A DNA stretch of 10,133 nucleotides from Tannerella sp. (GTDB lineage: Bacteria; Bacteroidota; Bacteroidia; Bacteroidales; Tannerellaceae): the NCBI GenBank assembly GCA_031275525.1, contig JAISOP010000059.1:1-10133 (forward strand), in the 5' to 3' direction. The translations under genes were made by a program, and so were the position numbers. The notes beneath the pieces were generated by a model that did no database searches, was not told the DNA's origin, and worked only from the letters and a program-made list of their open reading frames with translations. Within the stretch, counting starts at the first letter, position 1. The number at the start of each line of letters is the position of its first letter. Shown piece by piece: positions 1 through 7,079 of this stretch.

Positions 1-196
1 CCGGGGAACACAGCCTTCCCTTCCCGGGGAACACGGCCTTCCCTTCCCGGGGAACACGGCCTTCCCTTCCCGGGGAACACGGCCTTCCCTTCCCGGGGAA
101 CACAGCCTTCCCTTCCCGGGGAACACAGCCTTCCCTTCCCGGGGAACACAGCCTTCCCTTCCCGGGGAACACAGCCTTCCCTTCCCGGGGAGCACG
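1..196. repeat. 23-bp tandem repeat array, 8 full copies plus a decayed ninth
   Basis: Units start at 1, 24, 47, 70, 93, 116, 139 and 162, with a partial degenerate ninth at 185-196. Each unit reads ccggggaacac, then A or G, then gccttcccttc. The only variation among the eight full copies is that A/G site, in the order A, G, G, G, A, A, A, A. Each unit contains a small inverted repeat, gggaa and ttccc, around a 7-nt loop. The array begins at base 1, so it may extend further left. The unit length is not a multiple of three and no stop codon appears in any of the six frames within the array. I see no start codon or partner sequence that would make it part of a gene, so it is treated as an intergenic minisatellite. 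Confidence 0.95.
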
Positions 197-258
197 CTGC
201 TCAACGCCCGTTGCCGATGATCGGCACAACCCGGCGCCCCCCCCTCAAGTTGAGTACA

Positions 259-311
259 AAACGGTCCTGTCCTGAAAAAAATATACACTTTTTTTCAGGA
301 CAGGACCGTTT
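259..311. repeat. Perfect 23-bp inverted repeat (stem-loop) upstream of the sigma factor
   Basis: Arm 259-281 is the exact reverse complement of arm 289-311, separated by a 7-nt loop (tatacac, 282-288). The outer part of the stem is G+C-rich (cggtcctgtcctg) and the inner part is A7 facing T7. The T tract lies next to the loop and not after the stem, so it is not a canonical rho-independent terminator on either strand. It sits just upstream of the putative sigma-factor promoter, so it could act as an insulator, a processing site or a protein-binding site. It could also be a remnant of a small mobile element. Its role is unknown. Confidence 0.85.
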
Positions 312-322
312 GAATGATTGAA

Positions 323-353
323 TTTTCATAACAATTGAATTGTTGTATCTTTG
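323..353 (+). promoter_or_regulatory. Probable Bacteroidota housekeeping promoter of the sigma-factor gene
   Basis: tatctttg at 346-353 matches the Bacteroidota -7 consensus TAnnTTTG exactly. The region 19 nt upstream (tttt, 323-326) is only a partial match to the -33 TTTG box. A transcription start near 360 would give a very short 5' leader before the ATG at 369 or 375. This would let the regulatory pair be made from a vegetative promoter while susC is controlled separately. Confidence 0.5.
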
Positions 354-368
354 CAACAATAATTGAAC

Positions 369-941
369 ATGAATATGATACCAAGCGGACCTTTCAATTT
401 TAACGAGTTCTATTCGACGCACTACAGGAGGACTTTTTTGTTTGCCAAATCTTATGTACATGACGGATGGGCGGCGGAGGATATTGCTTCCGAGGCGCTG
501 ATCAATTTGTGGGAAACGATGAAGGAGCATGAAATCCTCCAGCCGCTGGCCTTTCTTTTGGGGATTGTGAAAAACAAGGCCATTGATTACCTGCGCCGTG
601 AGATTGCCCGGGAGGAAGCGCTGGCCACGATGTCGGATATCGGGATACGGGAACTGAACACGCGCATTTCGACCCTGGAGGCCTGCGAACCCGAAAAAAT
701 ATATTCCCGGGATGTGGAGGACATCATTGAATCGACCCTGAACTCCCTGCCCGCAAAGACACGCGAGATTTTCCGGATGAGCCGGTACCAAAACATGACC
801 AAAAGCGCAATTGCCGAACAACTGAACCTGTCGTCCAAAGGTGTGGAATATCATATTCTCAAGGCGCTGTCTGCCCTGCGGACCCGTTTGAAGGATTACC
901 TTCCCCTGCCCCTTTTCTATTTTATGTTTTTTTATAGGTAA
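369..941 (+). CDS. ECF-type RNA polymerase sigma-70 factor
   Basis: The 190-residue product has the two-domain layout of an extracytoplasmic-function sigma factor. Sigma region 2 covers roughly residues 10-80: FNEFYSTHYRRTF, then AAEDIASEALINLWE, then a conserved FLLGIVKNKAIDYLRRE helix that binds -10 DNA and core polymerase. Region 4 covers roughly 120-175: LNSLPAKTREIFRMSRYQN, then KSAIAEQLNLSSKGVEYHI, a helix-turn-helix for the -35 element. Length and motifs fit the large Bacteroidetes ECF family paired with FecR anti-sigma factors. The frame opens with TTG at 363, but ATG at 369 is preferred and ATG at 375 is also possible; no Shine-Dalgarno is visible, which is normal in this phylum. The fecR-like gene follows after 63 nt and a SusC/SusD pair lies beyond it. 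The expected role is to transcribe susCD when released from FecR at the inner membrane. The short hydrophobic tail (LPLPLFYFMFFYR) is a little unusual for a cytosolic sigma factor. Confidence 0.93.
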   Translation: MNMIPSGPFNFNEFYSTHYRRTFLFAKSYVHDGWAAEDIASEALINLWETMKEHEILQPLAFLLGIVKNKAIDYLRREIAREEALATMSDIGIRELNTRISTLEACEPEKIYSRDVEDIIESTLNSLPAKTREIFRMSRYQNMTKSAIAEQLNLSSKGVEYHILKALSALRTRLKDYLPLPLFYFMFFYR

Positions 942-1004
942 AAACGGCGCCTTCGTTTAGGCGGTCGGCTTGCTGAAACGTACTTCTAAGTAGATATCCA
1001 TAAA

Positions 1005-1949
1005 ATGAGTACGGAATTGCTTGAAAAATATATGGCCGGCGACGCCTCCCAAGAGGAAAAGGAAAGCGTGCAGCAGTGGCTGGAAGCGGACGAAAGAAAC
1101 CGGAAGGACTTTAGGGCGCTTCGTAGCCTGTATGACCTCATCCTGGCGCATTGGCCCGACGGCCGACAGCGTGTCGAGCCGCCGCAGCCGGCCAAAAAGG
1201 GAAACCGCCCGTGGAGCGAATGGCTAAAAATAGCCGCCGCCATACTGATTACCTTCACCTGTTCGCAGTATTTCTTCCACCCGGCGCCGCTCAAGGACGA
1301 CGCGGCCATGCAAACGCTCCATGTCCCGGCCGGACAACGGGCGGAACTGACGCTGGCCGACGGAACAAAGGTGTGGCTCAATTCGCTGACCACGTTTACC
1401 TTTCCCGACCGCTTTGCCTCCGCCTCGCGCGAGGTTTTCCTGGAAGGCGAGGCTTATTTCGAGGTAACGCACGACGAAACAAAACCTTTTGCCGTACATG
1501 CCAAATCCTACGAAATACGTGTGCTGGGAACGGAATTTAACGTCTCCGCTTACAAAAACCGGTTTGCACCCTTCGAGGCTTCGTTGCTGAAAGGCTCCAT
1601 CGAGGTCGTTTTGCCGGACGGCAGCCAAACCATCCAAATCCAGCCGGGCAGCCGCTTGTACGAAAAAGACAACCAACTGCTGACCGGTTCGATTGCGGAC
1701 TATGACCATTTTCTCTGGAAAAAAGGGATTATCAGTTTCGAGAACGAGCGTATGGAAGCGATCTTGAATCAACTTCAGCTTTATTACGATATTACCATAC
1801 AGAATGAAAATCCGTTTGTCAAAGACCTGCGGTACACCGGGAAATTCCGCACCAAAGACGGCATCGAACACGTATTGAATGTCTTGAAAATCCCGACCGG
1901 ATTACGTTACCACAAGGATAACGAAGCCAATTTCATCCTGATAAAATAA
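1005..1949 (+). CDS. FecR-like anti-sigma factor (inner membrane)
   Basis: The 314-residue product is a single-pass inner-membrane regulator. The N-terminal cytoplasmic part (about 1-70) has the anti-sigma pattern LLEKYMAGDASQEEKESVQQW, which in this family holds the cognate ECF sigma factor. A single membrane segment follows at about 72-91 (WLKIAAAILITFTCSQYFF). The periplasmic FecR domain spans about 105-205, with the recognisable motifs VPAGQRAELTLADGTKVWLN, FLEGEAYFEV and VLGTEFNVSAY. The C-terminal domain (about 240-314: GIISFENERMEAILNQLQ) fits DUF4974, usual in Bacteroidetes FecR proteins. Family knowledge: the periplasmic part contacts the STN domain of a TonB-dependent receptor and relays substrate occupancy to the sigma factor. 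Here the sigma gene is immediately upstream and an STN-containing SusC is immediately downstream, so the trio looks complete. No terminator is obvious before the susC leader. Confidence 0.93.
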   Translation: MSTELLEKYMAGDASQEEKESVQQWLEADERNRKDFRALRSLYDLILAHWPDGRQRVEPPQPAKKGNRPWSEWLKIAAAILITFTCSQYFFHPAPLKDDAAMQTLHVPAGQRAELTLADGTKVWLNSLTTFTFPDRFASASREVFLEGEAYFEVTHDETKPFAVHAKSYEIRVLGTEFNVSAYKNRFAPFEASLLKGSIEVVLPDGSQTIQIQPGSRLYEKDNQLLTGSIADYDHFLWKKGIISFENERMEAILNQLQLYYDITIQNENPFVKDLRYTGKFRTKDGIEHVLNVLKIPTGLRYHKDNEANFILIK

Positions 1950-2011
1950 GGAACCTCGATCGTTTAACCCAGTAAAATAAAAAGCCTATGGAATAAGATC
2001 AGCAAAAACAA

Positions 2012-2065
2012 GCCGGAAAATAGCGCCAACGCTTTCCGGCGCCTAAAGTCAACAGCTTGACTTTA
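2012..2065 (+). promoter_or_regulatory. Two consecutive hairpins in the susC leader
   Basis: Hairpin 1: gccggaaa (2012-2019) pairs with tttccggc (2033-2040), with a 3-nt ata bulge, an inner gcg/cgc helix and a ccaa tetraloop. Hairpin 2: taaagtcaa (2044-2052) pairs perfectly with ttgacttta (2057-2065) around the loop cagc. Neither is followed by a T tract, so simple intrinsic termination is not indicated. Both lie between the fecR stop and the susC start at 2108. The interval 1950-2107 contains no TTTG at all on the + strand, so the usual Bacteroidota vegetative promoter is absent. This agrees with transcription by the neighbouring ECF sigma factor, by read-through, or with hairpin 2 acting as an operator. 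Confidence 0.6.
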
Positions 2066-2107
2066 CACCCAAACAATTTTAGTATCAACTTTATAATTCA
2101 AAGAAGT

Positions 2108-2773
2108 ATGAAAAATATTTTGTATAGAACCAGTTTAATTCAAAGAGGAATTTATTTAAAACACATTATTCGAATCATGGGAATACAATTAGCATTGCTA
2201 TTTGTATGCTGTATGGGCATTTATGCCACAGACGCGGATTTGCAGGAGATGAAAATATCCTTGGTGGCGAAAAACGCGGCCGTCAGGGAAATCCTCCGGC
2301 AGATTGAGGACAAAACGGACTTCCTGTTTCTCTATAACCAGGAGGAAGTGGACGTGAACCGGAAAACCTCCATGAACGTGAGGAAAAAGAACGTACCCGA
2401 AATCCTGTCCGAACTGTTTAACGCAACGGACGTCAGGTACATCGTGGAAGGCACGAACATCGTGCTGGTCAAACTGCCGCCCGCCGCGACACAGCTCGCC
2501 GCCGACCAACAGGACGGCCGGAGGGTGTCGGGAACCGTCGTGGACGAAAGCGGCGAGCCGGTCATCGGCGCCAACGTCATAGAAAAAGGCGTGCCGGCCA
2601 ACGGAACGGTAACCGACGTGGACGGGAACTTCTCGCTCACAGTGTCCGACAACGCCGTCTTGCAAATCTCTTTCATCGGTTATACCACACGGGAAATCAG
2701 CGCATTACCCGCGGGGGGGGGGGGGGAAGTCCCTAAAAGTCATCTTATTAGAGGACTCCCGGATATTGGATGA
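2108..2773 (+). CDS. SusC/RagA TonB-dependent transporter, N-terminal part (signal peptide, STN, carboxypeptidase-regulatory-like domain); frameshifted
   Basis: This is the 5' part of a SusC-type outer-membrane glycan transporter. ATG at 2108 is preferred over the in-frame TTG at 2057 because it directly precedes the signal sequence. The basic, hydrophobic N-terminus (residues 1-40, with IMGIQLALLFVCCMGIYA) fits an export signal. An STN domain follows at about 47-122 (KISLVAKNAAVREILRQIE, FLFLYNQEEVDV, YIVEGTNIVLVK), the signalling module that contacts FecR. A carboxypeptidase-regulatory-like beta-sandwich spans about 139-200 (VSGTVVDESGEPVIGANV, GTVTDVDGNFSL, LQISFIGYTTREI). The frame then enters a G14 tract encoding Gly 203-206, shifts out of register, adds 15 foreign residues and stops at 2771-2773. 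As written, the product (221 residues) would be a periplasmic protein without TonB box, plug or barrel. With one G fewer it continues into the 3' part. Confidence 0.85.
   Translation: MKNILYRTSLIQRGIYLKHIIRIMGIQLALLFVCCMGIYATDADLQEMKISLVAKNAAVREILRQIEDKTDFLFLYNQEEVDVNRKTSMNVRKKNVPEILSELFNATDVRYIVEGTNIVLVKLPPAATQLAADQQDGRRVSGTVVDESGEPVIGANVIEKGVPANGTVTDVDGNFSLTVSDNAVLQISFIGYTTREISALPAGGGGEVPKSHLIRGLPDIG
2713..2726 (+). repeat. Homopolymeric G14 tract inside susC
   Basis: Fourteen consecutive G's are seen directly, preceded by gc and followed by aagtcc. Upstream coding is in frame 2 of the window and downstream coding is in frame 3. Tract lengths of 10, 13 or 16 would join them; 14 does not. 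With 13 G's the junction reads Ala-Gly4-Lys-Ser-Leu-Lys, a sensible linker between the regulatory-like domain and the TonB box. Such tracts mutate in length by slipped-strand mispairing and are also prone to sequencing error. Confidence 0.97.
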
Positions 2774-5513
2774 AGTCGTCGTCGTGGCCTACGGTACGCA
2801 GAAAGCCCGTTCCGTTACCGGCGCCATGAGCAAGCTGAGTACGGACGAACTTTCGGACATGCCGGTATCCAATATCGGGCAAAAGTTGCAGGGCAAGTTT
2901 TCGGGCGTGCAGATATACCAGGCCAACGGGGAACCGAACGCCGGCCTGACGTTCCGTATCCGCGGACAGGCCTCGCCCAACGGCGGCAACTCGCCGCTGA
3001 TCGTGATCGACGGCTTCCCGTCCACCACCGGACTGGAAACGCTCAGCCCCGACGAAATCGAGAACATTACCATCCTCAAAGATGCGGCCTCGGCAGCCTT
3101 GTACGGCTCGCGTGCGGCCAACGGCGTTATCCTGGTCACAACCAAGTCGGCCAAAGCCGGAAAGACGCAAATCGAATTCAGCGCCAATACCGGATGGCAG
3201 AGCGTGGGCAAGCGGGGACGGCCGGACGTGATGAATGCACAGGAATTTGCACAGTTCAAGAAGGAATACTACGAAGATGCCGCCCTGTATGAAGGATACA
3301 CCGGCGGCGTGCCCGAAGTATATCAGCATCCCGAAAGCGTGCAGGACGGGACGGACTGGTACGATGTGCTGCTGAGAACGGCCCAAACCCAGAACTACAA
3401 CCTGTCGCTCACTTCCGGAACCGATAAAATCAAATCCTCGGTCAGCGTGGGTTACAACAAGACCGAGGGCGTGGTGCTGAACACCTATTCCGAACGCTTC
3501 AACGCCCGCGCCAACAACCGCTTCGACGCCACGGAACGCATCACCTTCGGGCTGAACGTTTCGGCCTCCTACGTCAAGGGGCAGATTACGCCGGGCATCG
3601 GCGAGGGACGTAATATCATCGGCTCGTCGTTCCTGATGGACCCGCAGTTGAGATATAAGAACGACGACGGCACCTATCCCATTTCGTATTCGCCTCCGGG
3701 CATGTTTGCCAACGCAAACTACTACCTCGTGTTGCAGGAACGGGAGACGCCTTCGACCCTGGCCATCAGCCGGAACAACCTTTATACGGAAATCAAACTG
3801 ATCGACGGCCTGAAATACCGCCTGAGCGGGAATATGGAGATTTTCAACCGGACGTACCGGGAATGGGTGCCTTCCGAGGCCAACGGCGGCATGTTTTCGG
3901 CACCGCCCAATCCGGCCACCGGACGCTACGACACCCGCAAGCATCTGAACTGGCTGGTGGAAAACACCCTGAACTATGACAAGACCTTTGCCGACAAGCA
4001 TCATGTGGACGTGCTGCTGGGATATACGACGCAGAAAACGTCGGATGAAAGGGCGCGGATCAATGCCTCGAACTATCCCGACGACGAAGTGGCCTGGTTT
4101 ACGGCGGCCTCCAGCCGGGTGGCCGACGCAGGGGGCGACAGCGGCAAGGGCGAGTGGTCGATGATTTCGTACCTGGCACGCCTGAACTACGATTTCATGG
4201 GCAAATACCTCCTCTCGGCCTCCTTCCGGCGTGACGGATGCTCGCGTTTCGGCCCCTTGAACAAATGGGCCAACTTCCCGTCCGTCTCAGTGGGATGGAT
4301 TGCCTCCGACGAAGCCTTCCTGTCGAAGGTGGACCCGTTGAGCTACCTGAAAATCAGGGGTAGCTACGGCAAACTGGGGAACTATGAAATCGGTAACTAC
4401 GAATGGATTCCGGAGGTGACGTCCGCCAACTACGTCGTCAACGGCGCCATTGCTGCCGGACGCGCACCCAGCCGCATTGGAAACAACGCGCTGACCTGGG
4501 AAACGACCGAACAGTATGACCTTGGGCTGGACCTGGGACTCTTCAACGACCGCATCTTCTTCGTCTATGACTATTACTGGAAGAAGACCGACGGCTTCCT
4601 CTACAATATCGACATCCCCAACCAGGCCGGTTTCAGCACCATCCGTTCCAATATCGGCGAGTTCCATTTCTGGGGACACGAGTTTGGAGTGGAAACACGC
4701 AACATGGTGGGTGATTTCAAGTGGAATACCCACCTGAATATTACGTTCAACCGCAACAAGGCCGTCAAGCTGGGAACCAACGACACGCCCATCGGCGGGA
4801 ATGCCAACCAGGGCGACTATAACCGCACGGAAGTCGGTCAGCCGCTGGGACAGTTCTACGGATACATCTACGACGGCGTGTTCATGACGCAGGCCGAATA
4901 CGAAGCCGGGCCGAAACATGCCTCTTCGATGGTGGGCACCGTGCGGATGAAGGACCTGAACGGCGACAATATCATCGACATGAGCGACCGGACGTTTATC
5001 GGTAACCCGAATCCCGACTTCCTCTACGGTATTACCAACGAGTTTGCGTACCGGCAGTTTGACGCCTCCGTCGTGATCGCCGGCGCCGTGGGTGGCGACA
5101 TCATCGACGACCAGTTGGAATGGACGGAGAATATCGACGGCGTGTTCAACGTGACCAAGGAGGTGGCCGAGCGCTGGCGTTCGGAAAGTAATCCGGGGAA
5201 AGGCAACATCCCGCGTACCCGTGCGGGAACGACCGAACTGTTCCGCTACAACAACACCCGCTGGGTGTCCGACGGTTCCTACCTGATGGTCAAAAACCTC
5301 ACCCTCGGCTATACCATCCCCTTCCGCGTGAATCCCTACATCAACAGCTTGCGCGTATTCCTGAGCGGCCAGAACCTCCTGACGCTGACCAATTATGCCG
5401 GCATGAACCCGGAAGTGAACAACAACGGTTCCGACGGGCTGCGCCAGGGCGTGGACCAGAGTTCCTATCCCGTGGCCCGGGTGTTCAGTGTGGGAGTCAA
5501 CTTCAAGTTTTAA
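2727..5513 (+). CDS. SusC/RagA TonB-dependent transporter, C-terminal part (TonB box, plug, beta-barrel); out of frame with its N-terminus
   Basis: Homology to SusC resumes directly after the G tract (KSLKVILLEDSRI) and leads into the TonB box LDEVVVVAYGTQ, which marks the start of the transporter proper. The plug follows, with the hallmarks FRIRGQASP, SPLIVIDGFPS, DEIENITILKDAASAALYGS and RAANGVILVTTK. The rest is a long 22-strand-type barrel ending in VARVFSVGVNFKF, with the C-terminal Phe typical of outer-membrane proteins. The only possible start near the junction is TTG at 2766, which would yield a 915-residue protein with no export signal, so this part is almost certainly not translated alone. 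Joined to the 5' part through a 13-G tract it makes a 1134-residue transporter of normal length for STN-containing SusC proteins. It otherwise shows no stop or other damage, which argues for recent or reversible interruption. The partner susD follows closely. Predicted role: TonB-driven import of an oligosaccharide. Confidence 0.9.
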   Translation, partial: KSLKVILLEDSRILDEVVVVAYGTQKARSVTGAMSKLSTDELSDMPVSNIGQKLQGKFSGVQIYQANGEPNAGLTFRIRGQASPNGGNSPLIVIDGFPSTTGLETLSPDEIENITILKDAASAALYGSRAANGVILVTTKSAKAGKTQIEFSANTGWQSVGKRGRPDVMNAQEFAQFKKEYYEDAALYEGYTGGVPEVYQHPESVQDGTDWYDVLLRTAQTQNYNLSLTSGTDKIKSSVSVGYNKTEGVVLNTYSERFNARANNRFDATERITFGLNVSASYVKGQITPGIGEGRNIIGSSFLMDPQLRYKNDDGTYPISYSPPGMFANANYYLVLQERETPSTLAISRNNLYTEIKLIDGLKYRLSGNMEIFNRTYREWVPSEANGGMFSAPPNPATGRYDTRKHLNWLVENTLNYDKTFADKHHVDVLLGYTTQKTSDERARINASNYPDDEVAWFTAASSRVADAGGDSGKGEWSMISYLARLNYDFMGKYLLSASFRRDGCSRFGPLNKWANFPSVSVGWIASDEAFLSKVDPLSYLKIRGSYGKLGNYEIGNYEWIPEVTSANYVVNGAIAAGRAPSRIGNNALTWETTEQYDLGLDLGLFNDRIFFVYDYYWKKTDGFLYNIDIPNQAGFSTIRSNIGEFHFWGHEFGVETRNMVGDFKWNTHLNITFNRNKAVKLGTNDTPIGGNANQGDYNRTEVGQPLGQFYGYIYDGVFMTQAEYEAGPKHASSMVGTVRMKDLNGDNIIDMSDRTFIGNPNPDFLYGITNEFAYRQFDASVVIAGAVGGDIIDDQLEWTENIDGVFNVTKEVAERWRSESNPGKGNIPRTRAGTTELFRYNNTRWVSDGSYLMVKNLTLGYTIPFRVNPYINSLRVFLSGQNLLTLTNYAGMNPEVNNNGSDGLRQGVDQSSYPVARVFSVGVNFKF

Positions 5514-5531
5514 ATTCAAATGATTGACAAT

Positions 5532-7079
5532 ATGAAAAAGACAATATTATTCATGGCCCTTGCGGGGATTTTCTCCCTCGCCTCCTGTTCGGACAGTTTT
5601 CTGGAAATCTATCCCGAAACGTCCGTCTCGTCGAACACGTTTTACAAAACGCCGGCACACTTCGAGCAGGCGCTGATGGGCGCCTACCAGCGCATACGCA
5701 CCCTGACCGCCAACGGTATGATTATGGACGAAATGCGTTCGGACAATGCCCACTTCACCCGCTATTCGGGCGACCGCGGGCCGTACCTGTCCACCGAAGT
5801 GATCGGCCTCTTCCTCGACGACGAAACAACCGGCAACTGGATCTCCAATCGCTACAACGAGCTTTATTCCGGCATCTCGCGGGTCAATACCCTGCTCGAC
5901 CGCTTAGACGCCTCGGAACTGACCGAGGCCGAAAAGACGGCCGTACGCGCCGAAGCGCTCTTCCTGCGTGCGTTTTTCTATTTCGACCTGGCCACCCACT
6001 GGGGGCCTGTGCCACTGATGCTTCACGAGGTGACCAACGAATCGGAATCCTTCCTGCCCAATGCCACGCTCGAAGCCGTCTATGACCAGATCATTGCCGA
6101 TGCCGGCGAATCCATCGCCCTTGGAATGCCGGTCGCCTCCACCTTCCCGCAGTCGGGACGGGGTACAATGGGCGCCGTAAAAACGTTGCGGGCCTACGCC
6201 TACATGTCCAAACCCGCTCGCGAATATGCCAAGGCGGAACAGGACTTGCTTGACGTCACCCGCATGAATTATGCGCTCGAAGAAGACTATGCCGACGTTT
6301 ACAGCCTGGGGAATAAAAACGGACGGGAATCCATCTTTGAAATCCAGTACCTGGACGGCGACGGAGGGCAGCACAACGACTTGACCTGGCGACAAATCCC
6401 CAAGTGCAGCAACACGGACCTGATGATGGGCGTCCAGGCCAACAATTATGCCTACACCAGCGGCGGCTGGAGCGTTCCCACGCAGGAAATGATTGATTCC
6501 TACGAAGCGGGCGACTTGCGCCTGCCGGCTTCCATTGCCGTGGCCGAAGGAACGGCGGATGGCGAACAGTTCACCTTCGAGCGCCTGGTCGAGCCAAAGG
6601 GATATACCGTCCCTGAAGGAAAGGAGTTCCGTTATTTCGTAAAAAAGTACTACCATCCGCCCTATAACTACGGATTGCGGACGGGCGACAACTTCCCGGT
6701 TTACCGTTACGGCGGCGTACTGTTGTTGCTGGCCGAATGTCTGGTGGAACAGGGCAAGACGGCCGAAGCGCTGCCCTACATCAATCAGGTGCGTACCCGC
6801 GCCGGACTGCCTGCCCTGACGTCCGTCAACAAACAGCAGGTGGCCGACGAGATGCGCCACGAACTGGCGTTCGAGAATCACCGCTGGACGGACTTGATCC
6901 GCACCGGACAGGCCATCAGCGTCATGACGGCTTTCGGCGAACGGATGAAAGCGATCGACCCGCAGGTCCTGCCTACCGCTTTCCAGGTTACGCAGGAACG
7001 GCTCGTTTACGCTTTCCAAAAACGTGAACTGGAAGTCAATGTGAACCTGGTGCAGAATCCGGGTTACAAGGACTATTGA
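5532..7079 (+). CDS. SusD/RagB-family glycan-binding outer-membrane lipoprotein
   Basis: The product is a surface nutrient-binding lipoprotein that caps the SusC barrel. ATG at 5532 is preferred because MKKTILFMALAGIFSLASC is a compact lipoprotein signal peptide with lipobox LASC; ATG at 5520 is in frame four codons earlier. After the lipidated Cys comes SDSFLEIYPE, the familiar start of SusD proteins, then NTFYKTPAHFEQALMGAYQ. The N-terminal TPR-rich SusD-like region runs to about residue 250, with AEALFLRAFFYFDLATHWG and REYAKAEQDLL. The C-terminal RagB/SusD region contains DNFPVYRYGGVLLLLAECL, ALPYINQVRTRAGLP and HELAFENHRWTDLIRTG. About 515 residues is a normal length and the gene is intact. 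It starts 18 nt after the susC stop (6 nt from the earlier ATG), so it is surely co-transcribed with susC. If susC is OFF, SusD would be displayed without its transporter, unless frameshift polarity also reduces it. Confidence 0.95.
   Translation: MKKTILFMALAGIFSLASCSDSFLEIYPETSVSSNTFYKTPAHFEQALMGAYQRIRTLTANGMIMDEMRSDNAHFTRYSGDRGPYLSTEVIGLFLDDETTGNWISNRYNELYSGISRVNTLLDRLDASELTEAEKTAVRAEALFLRAFFYFDLATHWGPVPLMLHEVTNESESFLPNATLEAVYDQIIADAGESIALGMPVASTFPQSGRGTMGAVKTLRAYAYMSKPAREYAKAEQDLLDVTRMNYALEEDYADVYSLGNKNGRESIFEIQYLDGDGGQHNDLTWRQIPKCSNTDLMMGVQANNYAYTSGGWSVPTQEMIDSYEAGDLRLPASIAVAEGTADGEQFTFERLVEPKGYTVPEGKEFRYFVKKYYHPPYNYGLRTGDNFPVYRYGGVLLLLAECLVEQGKTAEALPYINQVRTRAGLPALTSVNKQQVADEMRHELAFENHRWTDLIRTGQAISVMTAFGERMKAIDPQVLPTAFQVTQERLVYAFQKRELEVNVNLVQNPGYKDY

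Noticed and set aside
1..196. CRISPR array
   Set aside because: Repeats are directly adjacent with no unique spacers between them, and no cas gene is visible.
201..854. Minus-strand open frame of 217 codons across the sigma gene and its upstream hairpin
   Set aside because: It runs through the inverted repeat and opposite a clear ECF sigma factor, and shows no family pattern.
1966..2040. Intrinsic terminator after the fecR-like gene
   Set aside because: The hairpin at 2012-2040 is strong but is not followed by a T tract on the + strand, so termination is not supported by sequence alone.
2766..5513. Independent SusC gene starting at TTG 2766, overlapping the upstream stop
   Set aside because: It would begin inside the TonB-box region with no signal peptide, so it could not reach the outer membrane. 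Homology continues upstream to 2727 and into the other frame across the G tract.
2748..5519. Long antisense open frames opposite susC (about 418 and 410 codons at 2748-4004 and 4287-5519)
   Set aside because: They lie entirely opposite a well-supported transporter gene, show no recognisable domains, and are expected from G+C-rich codon use.
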